Shown here: piece after piece, positions 22,081 through 31,683 of the stretch
How the letters are laid out: each line of letters starts with the position of its first letter
How positions within the stretch are numbered: the stretch's first letter is position 1
Origin: Pararge aegeria
Taxonomy: Eukaryota; Arthropoda; Insecta; Lepidoptera; Nymphalidae
DNA length: 64,000 bases
Assembly (NCBI RefSeq): GCF_905163445.1
Contig: NC_053187.1
Coordinates: forward strand, 1,612,001 to 1,676,000
Reading direction: 5' to 3'
Position numbers and translations under genes: made by a program
Notes under the pieces: generated by a model
Told to the model about the DNA's origin: nothing
Seen by the model: the letters and a program-made list of their open reading frames with translations, nothing else
Databases searched by the model: none

Positions 22081-23765
22081 CTCAACAACAATAGGGACTG
22101 TATTTACCAGGTTGATATGCGATTATTTACGTAACAAAATTTATTTGGAAAATGTTAAGAAATTTATATATTTATTTAAATAACTCAGCACAACGTAGCG
22201 GCTATAATTGTACCGGTAGAGCAAGGCCTATTAGAAGGAGAACAAAAATGAACAATCACGGGAAACACGTTATACAACAGTTTTAAAGGTATTCCATATG
22301 CCGCTCCCCCAATTGGTGAATTGAGATTTAAGGTAAGAAATATTTAGTAAAATCAAATATATTCTAAAGCTGGATCTTTATCATTAACTAGCAAATACAT
22401 TTTAGGCTCCTCAACCTGCGCTGTACTGAGAAGGAATCCGAAATGCTACGGAACATGGAAATGTCTGTCCTCAAGTAGATCAATTAAATAATGAATTTAT
22501 ACCTGGAAGCGAAGACTGTCTATTTTTAAATGTTTATACTCCAAATTTAAAACTAAACAATTATCTTTTATCTGTTATAGTTTTTATTCACGGTGGTGGC
22601 TATATGTATGGTTCTGGTAATGACGATTATTATGGGTGTGATCATCTAGTTGACCAGAATGTAGTTGTAGTTACAATGAATTATAGACTTGACGTTCCTG
22701 GATTTTTATGCTTGGATACTAAAGAAGTACCAGGAAATGCAGGTATGAAAGATCAAGTAGCTGCATTAAAATGGGTGCAAACAAATATAGAAAACTTTGG
22801 TGGTAATCCCAGCCAAGTAACAATCATGGGACTAAGTGCGGGTGCTGTGGCTTTTACTTTACACGCACTGTCACCAATGTCTAAAGGGCTATTTAAAAGA
22901 GTTATAGCTATGAGTGGAGTGCCATCAAGTGAATTCTCGGTTGAATTTGAATCAAAACGCAGAGCAATGGTACTAAGTAAAAGTTTAGGCTTTGAGACAA
23001 CAAACACTTCCGCTCTCTTAGAATTTCTCCGCAAGGTGCCTGTAAAAAAATTAGTTGCCACTAATCCTTCCGTTATAGCAATTGAAGAATATATAAATCT
23101 CGTGATGAAATTATACTTTGTACCTGTAGTGGAAAAAGATTTTGGCCAAGAAAGATTTTTAATAGAGCCACCTGATGTTTCACTCAAGAATGGAAGAATG
23201 CATGATGTAGATATTTTATTAGGATATGCATCCGCTGAAGGAGTGATTGGTATATTTTTGTATGAAACGCCTCCTACGATTGATAATTACGAGAGATTTA
23301 GGGAAGCTTTAGTGCCAAGGAATATTCTTTATCAAAGCACACCAAAAATTACTGTAGAATTAGGAGATTTAATTAAAGATCACTACAGTGGATCAGAACC
23401 TTTGTCTTTGAAAACTATGCCACAGTTTGTACAATTTGTGACGGATATGTATACTTATAATATTATAAGATACGCAAGGCATCTTTCTAATTCCGTTATC
23501 AGTAACATTTATTTATATCAATTTTCTTGTATGTCCGAACGAAATATTTTAAGCCAACAAGGTAATAAATACGGAATAGCTGGAGTTGCACACAATGATG
23601 ATCTAATGTATGTGTTTAATGGAAATCGATACAATTTACCAATAACTCAAAATTCTACTTCTTATAAAATGATTCAAAATACATGCACATTACTGACCAA
23701 CTTTGCCAAATATGGGTAAGTGTCTTAATTTTTTAAAATGTTGTGATGATTTCTTAGTACGTATG

Positions 23766-23906
23766 TGTTGTATAGATATACCTATGTGTGCGGGCTGCGA
23801 CCCGCGACGCCCGCCTACCTTTATATTATACTAATCAGTGTGCTAATGGCTGGCTTGTTTTACTGACGTATACGTACGCCCTCCCTTGCTAGATAGAAAC
23901 ACAACA
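23766..23906 (+). repeat. 5' LTR of Gypsy element 2
   Basis: 141 bp, TGTTGTATAG...ACACAACA. Differs from the 3' LTR only in CTAGATAG versus CTAGAAAG near the end. Confidence 0.9.
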
Positions 23907-23941
23907 GTGGCGACGAGTGCGGATTAAAAAAGTTGTTCGAA

Positions 23942-24187
23942 ATGTCTACGGGAACGACTTATGGGGTTCTGACGACCTTTGACCATCTCTCACAAGAATG
24001 GGACAACTACAAGTCGCGTTTAAATCAATGGTTTATTGCTAACGACATAACCTCAACAACGGACAAAACAACAATTAAAAGGAGGGCGATCTTGTTAACA
24101 TCATTAAGTGAGTCATCATTTAAGTTAGCAAGTGACCTGGCGTCTGGTAAGCGTGATTTCCGAAAGTACGTACAAGTCGCATTTTAA
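23942..24187 (+). pseudogene. Gag N-terminal remnant of element 2
   Basis: Starts MSTGTTYGVLTTFDHLSQEW, consistent with a Gypsy Gag N-terminus, and runs about 80 codons before the frame is lost at the deletion junction around 24,165. Confidence 0.6.
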
Positions 24188-25604
24188 ACAATTACCATTG
24201 TCAGTAACCAACAAAAAATTATTTAGTTATACGGGCGAAAATATTAAAACAGTCGGAGTTGTATTATTGCCTATATCATATAATGGCCGTACGCATGTTT
24301 TAAATGTATACGTGGTATGCGCAAGCGGGCCGCCATTGCTAGGCCGTGATTTCATTAGGGAGTTTGACCTTCAGTTGGTACCTGCAAATGCAGCGGCCGT
24401 GCATACGTTACACGCGGAGATGCAGGCCGAATGCAAATCTAATATTGTCAAACAACTCGTCGATCAGTATCCGAAAGTTTTCTCAGACAATCTTGGATCG
24501 TTTAACAAATATGAAATAAGCTTGCGCCTTAAACCAGATGCTAAGCCGATTTTTTTTAAAGCGAGATCAGTGCCCTACGCTTTAAAGGAAAAAATAGACA
24601 AAGAACTGGATCGGTTATTATCATTAGGCATTTTAAAACCTGTGGAACACTCCGAGTATGCATCGCCTGTGGTACCTGTTTTAAAGAAGAACGGCAGCAT
24701 ACGGTTATGTGCCGACTATTCGGTTACAATAAATAGACAGTTGGTTATGGACCAATATCCGTTGCCGACAGTAAACAATTTGTTAGCTAAATTACATGGG
24801 GGCGTACAATTCAGTAAAATAGATTTATCTATGGCATACAATCAGTTTATATTAAATAAAGATTCGCAAAGTCTAACATGCATCAACACGCATCGCGGTC
24901 TCTTTAATTTTACCCGTTTAGTTTTTGGGTTGTCCAGTGCGCCGGCCATTTTCCAGCGGGCGATGGAATGCTTGCTTTCGGGTATAGATGGAATCATATT
25001 TCTGTTGGACGACATTCTCATCACAGGAGCTAATAAAGACCAGCATATACATAGGCTGTATGCAGTGTTACAACGCTTAGATAACGCGGGTTTAACGGTA
25101 CAGATGAGTAAGTGCGAATTCTTTAAAGATGAGATTTCATATTTAGGTCACATCATAGACAAGTACGGAATAAGGAAGTCGCTCGATAAGGTAAAAGCAA
25201 TATTACAAGCTCCTAAGCCTACAAATGTGTCACAACTACAGTCGTTTCTGGGTCTCACTAATTATTATAGGAACTTTGTGCCCGACGCGTCATCCGTGTT
25301 AAGCCCATTATACAATTTATTAAATAAAAATACAAAATGGGAGTGGACTAGCATTCATGATGACGCATTCGTTCGAATAAAAAACATTTTAGCTTCTGAC
25401 AAGACACTAGCGCATTTTAATCCTAGGGCCAGGTTAATATTGACTGTGGATGCGTCGCCAACCGGGTTAGGTGCTGTACTGTCACAAGTCGGCAGTGACG
25501 GGTTAGAAAGGCCAATATCGTACGCATCTCGGACGTTGAACTCTGCGGAAAAAAATTACGCACAAATTCAAAAAGAAGCTACAGCTATCATTTTCGGCAG
25601 CTAG
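24165..25604 (+). pseudogene. Pol remnant: protease end, RT, partial RNase H
   Basis: An open frame of about 480 codons. It begins inside a retropepsin-like domain (PPLLGRDFIREFDL), continues through a full RT (SPVVPVLKKNGSIRLCADYS; catalytic LLDD in IIFLLDDILITG at about 25,000-25,030; YLGHIIDKYG), and enters RNase H (LTVDASPTGLGAVLSQ). It ends at IQKEATAIIFGS, where the sequence jumps to an unrelated Pro-rich tail. It has no start codon of its own, so it is a deleted element rather than a gene. Confidence 0.85.
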
Positions 25605-25912
25605 CGACGACCAGACCTGGGACCCGGACGTGATACCAGACCTACCATCACATGCTGCAGTCCACTGCGATGCTGTCGCGGCACCAGGAGGGGAAGGGGA
25701 GTCAGCTAGGGAGCCTGGGCAAGGTGCGTCGCCGGTGGGTTGCCCGGCAACACCGCTGCGCCCTTGCAACGACGCTCAAAGGCGACGGGCAATAAGTCCG
25801 ATTTTCTCCACACCAACTTCAGACCCGCATCATGACAGTGAATAGTGATGGATAGTAAGATACAGTTAGCTAGTATAAGTTTAATCGTGTTTCTGAATCT
25901 AAGGGGAAGGGA

Positions 25913-26053
25913 TGTTGTATAGATATACCTATGTGTGCGGGCTGCGACCCGCGACGCCCGCCTACCTTTATATTATACTAATCAGTGTGCTAATGGCTGG
26001 CTTGTTTTACTGACGTATACGTACGCCCTCCCTTGCTAGAAAGAAACACAACA
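25913..26053 (+). repeat. 3' LTR of Gypsy element 2
   Basis: 141 bp, preceded by the polypurine run AAGGGGAAGGGA and followed by ACAACTGTGCTT, which resumes intron 3 of copy 2. Confidence 0.9.
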
Positions 26054-26811
26054 ACAACTGTGCTTAATTGGAAATTAAAATATATTCATGATATTCTTCA
26101 TAATTGTATGGTGGTTTGGTAAATTGGTGGCACATTGGTAGCTCATTTGTATTCTCTTTTTTTGAATGCCAGATTACTGAAATGTATATATAAAGGTCCG
26201 CTTGCACTGTATGTTTATTGGAGCAACCTCCATTTCATAAACAATTTACAATTATAAGTGAAACTAAAAGCAAATAATATAAAAATGGAATAAAAATATG
26301 AATTGTTGACAAAACTATGAAGGTAATTTCAAAGCCGCAACGCATTTGCAGCTTTTCTGATGCTGCAGATTTCTATGCATGTGAATGATCACATAGGTGA
26401 CCAACTTGCTCGTTTTCCCACTATTTGTATATTTAAAAATAAATGGTATTTTCTAAAACATGGATAAAAGAAAACTTAAGAATATTAAGATTAAGTTTAA
26501 AAATTACATTGATTGATATACACTTAACTTTAAATATTTTATTTATAGGAATCCAACACCTGACTCATCACTCGGTGTAAATTGGCCCAAATTCACTGCA
26601 GAATCCGAAACATACATGGATATTGGAGAAGAATTAACCATCGACACGAAACCAAGGGCTTGCATGATGGACTTTTGGAAAAGCATTTATGAACGTGCTG
26701 ATCTACCTTTTTGAGTTAAAAATATTAAAATAAGCGTTCAGTAACTTATATTACTATTTGTTGGATATGTTTCATTTACCTCCGCCATCCTTGCTTAGAA
26801 TTTTTAAAAAA

Positions 26812-26817
26812 AATAAA
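26812..26817 (+). terminator. poly(A) signal of copy 2
   Basis: AATAAA about 98 nt after the stop, at the same place as in copy 1. Confidence 0.5.
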
Positions 26818-27015
26818 AATCTAATTAAATTTTTCGAGATATTAATTTTAAAATAAAAAAATGATTTATGCTACAAGTTATTAAAAATTAGACTTATTGA
26901 ATAAATCTTAAAATAAATCCATAAAAAAGGTGTACATTGAAAAATTATACATGTTCAAATAAGTTAAAAGATACAAGAGTCAGGCTCATATTACTTGTAA
27001 TAATTAATGTAAAGA

Positions 27016-27088
27016 AGGGTTACCCAGACCCTATACAGTTTTGAAGTGTTTAGCTTTATGTTTACATTTCATTTGGAAGGTATATAAA
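27016..27088 (+). promoter_or_regulatory. core promoter of esterase copy 3
   Basis: TATATAAA at 27,081-27,088, 57 nt before the ATG; nearly identical to copy 2 through ATTCCGTGCTTGAAATAG. Confidence 0.7.
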
Positions 27089-27137
27089 TTATTCCGTGCT
27101 TGAAATAGTTTTATAGTATTTCACAGTTTTACCGACA

Positions 27138-30100
27138 ATGTATTTATTCGTAGTGCTTGGTTTGTTCATATTGGTATGTTGGTAATTTTGTTATGTTATT
27201 CTTTTATTTTTCTACTATTCATGGTTTCATCCGGGCCAAAATCATTTTTAACTTTTTCCACGATTAAGACGATCTATCAAAAAAACTCCTCTTCCTATAT
27301 AAAATAGTTTTATCAAATCATTCCAAGGTCACAAAAAGACATAAACTCAATTTTGCAGAGCACATAATATAAGTGAAGATTTAAGTGCTTAAGCGAATTT
27401 CCAAAGAATCTTTCCTTGTGTTGCCGTAGCAGAAATTTCATAAAAAATTAATAATCGCTCATATAGATTTCTTCATACAAGGTTTAACAAAAAAACTTTA
27501 ATGAATTTTTTTTCAAACCCATAATATGTTGAACATATTATTACTCACCTTCATGGGAGTTGGATATCTTAAAAATTTTCTTGAAAACGCGTCTATGCCT
27601 TAACTGTCAAACCCATCTTTCGATATTCATGTTAGTAAACTTAATAATAGTTTATAACCACTAAATTTTACATCGCCCCGCCTTTAAAACCATGTAGGCA
27701 TAATTTTGCAGGTATTTTATTGCTCACGAGTTATACAATAACTCGTGAGTAAGTAACACTAAATGCCTATTTAGAAGATTTAATAGTGACTAATAAAGTT
27801 GAAGATTATGAGTAGAATTAAAACATAATATCATGTTTTATTTCTACAAAAAACATAATATTTATATATAAGCTCATTTGTCTAAGATACCAAACGTAGA
27901 AATTATCACATAAATTATTATCAAAACAGAAAATAAAAATTTCCAAATTGTCTCCGCCAGGGATGGAACCCGGGGTTTCCCACTTATAAAACCCCAGTCC
28001 ACCAACAGGTTGACAAAGCGCGGCAAACTCAACAACTATAGGGACTGTTTTTATACCAGGTTGATATGCCGATAGGCCTTTTGCATAGAAGATAAAGATA
28101 ATTATTTACGTAACAAGTTTTATTTGAAAAATTTTAAGAAATTTATATATTTATTTCAAAAACTCAGCACAACGTAGCGGCTATAATTGTACCGGTAGAG
28201 CAAGGCCTATTAGAAGGAGAACAAAAATGCACAATCACGGGAAACACGTTATACAACAGTTTTAAAGGTATTCCATATGCCGCTCCCCCGATTGGTGAAT
28301 TGAGATTTAAGGTAAGAAATATTTAGTAAAATTAAATATATTCTAAAGCTGGATCATTATCATTAACTAGCAAATACATTTTAGGCTCCTCAACCTGCGC
28401 TTTATTGGGAAGGAATCCGAAATGCTACGGAACATGGAAATGTCTGCCCTCAAGTGGATCAATTAAATAATGAATTTATACCTGGAAGCGAAGACTGTCT
28501 TTTTTTAAACGTATATACTCCAAATTTAAAACCAAACAACTCTCTTTTATCTGTCATAGTTTTTATTCACGGTGGTGGCTTTATGTATGGTTCTGGTAAT
28601 GACGATAATTATGGGTGTGATCATCTAGTTGACCAGAATGTAGTTGTAGTTACAATGAATTATAGACTTGACGTTCCTGGATTTTTATGCTTGGATACTA
28701 AAGAAGTACCAGGAAATGCAGGTATGAAAGATCAAGTAGCTGCATTCAAATGGGTGCAAACAAATATAGAAAACTTTGGTGGTGATCCCAGCCAAGTAAC
28801 GATCATGGGACAAAGTGCGGGTGCTGTGGCTTGTACTTTACACGCACTGTCACCAATGTCTAAAGGGCTATTTAAAAGAGTTATAGCTATGAGTGGAGCG
28901 CCATCAAGTGAATTCTCGGTTGAATTTGAATCAAAACGCAGAGCAATGGTACTAAGTAAAAGTTTAGGCTTCGAGACATCAAACGCTACGGATTTAGAAT
29001 TTCTCCAAAATGTGCCAGTTAATAAATTAATTGCCACAAATTCTTCCGTTATTGCAATTGAACAATATATAAATCTCATGATGAAAGTATACTTTGTACC
29101 TGTAGTGGAAAAAGATTTCGGCCAAGAAAGATTTTTAATAGAGCCACCTGATGTTTCACTCAAGAATGGAAGAATGCATGATGTAGATATTTTATTAGGA
29201 TATGTATCCGCTGAAGGGCTGGTTGGTATATTTTTGTTTGAAACGCCTCCCACGATTGATAATTACGAGAGATTTAGAGAAGCTTTAGTGCCAAGAAATA
29301 TTATTTATCAAAGCACACCAAAAATTACTGTAGAATTAGGAGATTTAATTAAAGATCACTACAGTGAATCAGAGCCTTTGTCTTTGAAAACTTTGCCACA
29401 GTTCGTAAACTATGCTTCGGATATGTATATTTATAATATTATAAGACACGCAAGGCATCTTTCTAATTCTGTTATCAGGAACATATATTTATATCAATTT
29501 TCATGTATGTCCGAACGAAATATTTTAAGCCAAGAAGGTAATAAATACGGAATAACAGGAGTTTCGCACAGTGATGATCTAATGTATGTGTTCAATGGAA
29601 ATCGATACAATTTGCCAATAAATAAAAATGCTACTTCTTATAGAATGATTCAAAATACATGCACATTACTGACCAACTTTGCCAAAAGTGGGTAAGTGTC
29701 TGGTTTTAGAAATTCATAATACGAATCATCACCATCAATTTAAGCCGATTATCGTCCCACGACAGAGCGTGCGTCTTCTCTGAGACACAGAAGCGTTTAG
29801 GACGCAGTCCACTACGCTAGCGAAGTATGAATTGGTAGACTTCACTTGGGAGCATTATGGAAAACTTTAAGGCATGCAGGTTCTTCACGATGTTTTCCTT
29901 CACCTTAAAAAAGCAAGTGATATTGAAATGCTCAAATTAATAATGCACATAACTCCGAAAAGTTATAAGTACGTTGCGGGGATCAAACTCGGTACCCCGA
30001 AAAGGAAACCGAAGCCTTACCCCCTCTCTAGGCTGGCTTCGATTTATATATGTTTATATATATTTTATTTTGTCTTCCTCGTTATTGGATAGCAATCCCA

Positions 30101-30705
30101 GCACCTTTTACTAAATCCATCGGCTTTAATATTGTCTCATTTCCATTCTATTTATCTTTGTCAAATTACGTTCGATGTGCTGCCGTTTGCAACTTATTTT
30201 TATTCAGACATCCCTCGTTTCCATATTATATATTGCGATTACAAATTGGAAATAAGAATCAATAAATATTAAAATGGAATAAAAATATAAATTGTTAACA
30301 AAATTTAAAAGGTAATTTTAAAGCCAGCAACGCCTTGGTGGCTCTTTTAATGCTGCGTATGTTTATGGGCGATGGTTAGCACTTTGAGGGTTTTCCACTA
30401 TTTATATACTTAAAAATAAATGTTAGATTCTGTATGTAGCTGAAAGAAAACTTAAAAACATTAAGTTTGAGTTTAAAAATTACACTATATTTCCAAATGA
30501 ATAATTTAAAATATTATTAACTTTATATATTATTTATAGGAATCCAACACCTGATTCGTCACTTGGTGTAGATTGGCCGAAATACACTGCAGAATCCGAG
30601 ACATACATGGATATTGGAGAAGAATTAATAATCAACACGAAACCAAGGGATTCTATGATGTACTTTTGGAAAAGCATTTATGAACGCGCTGATCTACCTT
30701 TCTGA
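27138..30705 (+). CDS. carboxylesterase copy 3 (550 aa), intact
   Basis: Exons 27,138-27,173, 28,168-28,311, 28,385-29,691 and 30,540-30,705 join in frame (phases 0, 0, 2). The leader MYLFVVLGLFIL plus HNVAA is a signal peptide. Catalytic residues: HGG at about H122, S204 in GQSAG, E337 in SAEG and H455 in GVSHSDDL. One codon is missing relative to copies 1 and 4, just after GFETSNATD. Residue 33 is Cys where copies 1 and 4 have Trp. Predicted function is secreted or secretory-pathway ester hydrolysis; the substrate is unknown. Intron 1 (994 bp) contains a SINE-C head and a 12-bp hairpin absent from copy 2; intron 3 contains a SINE-B. The last exon differs from copies 1 and 2 at several positions (for example RDSMMYFW for RACMMDFW), and the 3' flank is disrupted by a repeat insertion. 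Confidence 0.9.
27723..27749. other. 12-bp perfect hairpin specific to copy 3 intron 1
   Basis: CTCACGAGTTAT (27,723-27,734) and its exact complement (27,738-27,749) flank ACA. Copy 2 at about 21,805 has only one arm (CTCAAGAGTTATAACACTAA), so the second arm was added in copy 3. Confidence 0.8.
27945..28020 (-). mobile_element. SINE-C head in intron 1 of copy 3
   Basis: Same fragment and position as at 22,005-22,080 in copy 2: CTCCGCCAGGGATGGAACCC and ACCCCAGTCCACCAACAGG. Confidence 0.6.
29725..30035 (-). mobile_element. SINE-B in intron 3 of copy 3
   Basis: Reverse SINE-B: GAATTGGTAGACTTCACTTG, AAGGCATGCAGGTTCTTCAC, GATGTTTTCCTTCACCTTAA, CACATAACTCCGAAAAGTTA and a degraded head GGATCAAACTCGGTACCCCG. 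It is absent from the other copies' intron 3. Confidence 0.7.
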
Positions 30706-30800
30706 GTTGATAGTATTAAAATAAGCGTAACTTCAGATACTGTTTGATTGGTCTTTTATTAATTTTCCTCCGCCGTTTTTGCTTAGAATATTATATATTA

Positions 30801-31370
30801 CTAGCTGTGCTCAGCGTAAATTACGGGGCGAAACGTACTGCTATATATTGTAGAACCAACCTTAATGAATTAGATACCTAACGTAAAGTTTTTTTAATCG
30901 TACTGCTAGTGCCGAATATACTTGTAAGTACAACAAAGTACCTATGAAATTACTCGTAAGTACAAGTATAAAATATTGTGATGAAAATCCTTCGAACATA
31001 TTTGTTAAAACCAACGACTGCGGTGTGGGATATAAAAGTGGGGGGGTTTGCCGCACGAAATTTTGGTTAACATGTACAAATTATTGTATGTATTTTAATC
31101 GGTTTACATTTCACGGAGTTTTGGTGTTAAATCGTCAAAGCACTTTCACCTCTATCCTGAAGGAACCGTGTTGAATTTCGGGATTTAAATTACCCTATGT
31201 TGTACATCGTAGTAACTCAATTCAGGCAAAGTTTCATTTCAATTCATTAAGTAGTTTCAGCGTAATGCACGGCCCAGATACAGACAAACAGATAGGCAAA
31301 AATGAAAATAAAAAAAAAAAACAAAATATCTTTAATGTAAAGAATTCAAGTCGATACAGTTTTATTATTT
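30801..31370 (-). mobile_element. repeat insertion in the 3' flank of copy 3
   Basis: Begins CTAGCTGTGCTCAGCG after an A, like the 3' end of a reversed Helitron. It runs through TTCATTTCAATTCATTAAGT and GATACAGACAAACAGATAGG to an A-rich end near 31,310. Sequence homologous to the copy 2 flank stops at TGCTTAGAAT before it and resumes near 31,430. The right boundary is uncertain. Confidence 0.55.
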
Positions 31371-31561
31371 TTAATTGACAACAAAAAAATATAAAAATAA
31401 GATTATTAAATGTTTTGTAATATTTTTTTTAATTAAAATAAGTTATACTAAAATTAATTAAAATATAGTTTAAAAAAAGATGTAAATTTAAAATCATAGA
31501 TGCTCGAATAAGTTTTAAGATAAAATAATCAGACGCATATAATTTTCAATAAATATAATGA

Positions 31562-31634
31562 TGGGTCACTCAGACCATACAGAGTTTCGTAGTGTTCATT
31601 TTTTATGCTAACATTTTTTTGGGAGGTATATAAA
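31562..31634 (+). promoter_or_regulatory. core promoter of esterase copy 4
   Basis: TATATAAA at 31,627-31,634, 57 nt before the ATG. ACTATTCCGTGCT downstream and CAGACCATACAGAGTTTCG upstream match the copy 2/3 block with changes. Confidence 0.7.
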
Positions 31635-31683
31635 CTATTCCGTGCTAAAAATAATTCTGTAGTATTTCACATTTTAACCGACA

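Larger units (their letters stand above)
23766..26053 (+). mobile_element. Ty3/Gypsy element 2 in intron 3 of copy 2, internally deleted
   Basis: Two 141-bp LTRs (23,766-23,906; 25,913-26,053) with TGTTG...CAACA ends differ at one base. A GTGGCGACGAGTGCGG stretch follows the 5' LTR (likely primer-binding region) and a purine run AAGGGGAAGGGA precedes the 3' LTR. Gag starts at 23,942 but is joined after about 70 codons to late protease sequence. RT is open. RNase H breaks off near 25,601 and no integrase remains. Copy 1 intron 3 gives the empty site: GTATG then ACTGTGCTT. No target duplication is visible. It lacks the parts needed for autonomous movement. Confidence 0.9.
21227..26714 (+). pseudogene. 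carboxylesterase copy 2, two in-frame TGA codons
   Basis: Exons 21,227-21,262, 22,189-22,332, 22,406-23,715 and 26,549-26,714 keep the family's splice sites and phases and would give 551 codons. Codon 33 (22,249-22,251) and codon 68 (22,427-22,429) are TGA where copies 1 and 4 have TGG. Copy 3 has TGC at codon 33 and TGG at codon 68. The rest of the frame is open and keeps S204 (in GLSAG, the Q changed to L), E338 and H456. Intron 3 carries a 2.3-kb Gypsy element in sense orientation. From codon 274 to the end of exon 3 the protein is identical to copy 1, while earlier exon 3 sequence follows copy 3. It is most simply a young pseudogene. Stop-codon readthrough, a downstream start (for example at 22,604) or an assembly error are less likely. 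Confidence 0.85.

Noticed and set aside
22604..23719. Copy 2 as a functional N-terminally truncated esterase from a downstream start
   Set aside because: A start there would lose the leader, the SEDCLFLN motif and the oxyanion HGG, so an active enzyme is unlikely, though a transcript cannot be excluded.
25503..25845. Open frames of 71-88 codons at the end of Gypsy element 2
   Set aside because: GC-rich Pro/Ala text is the tail of the deleted Pol frame or its shadow; not a separate gene.
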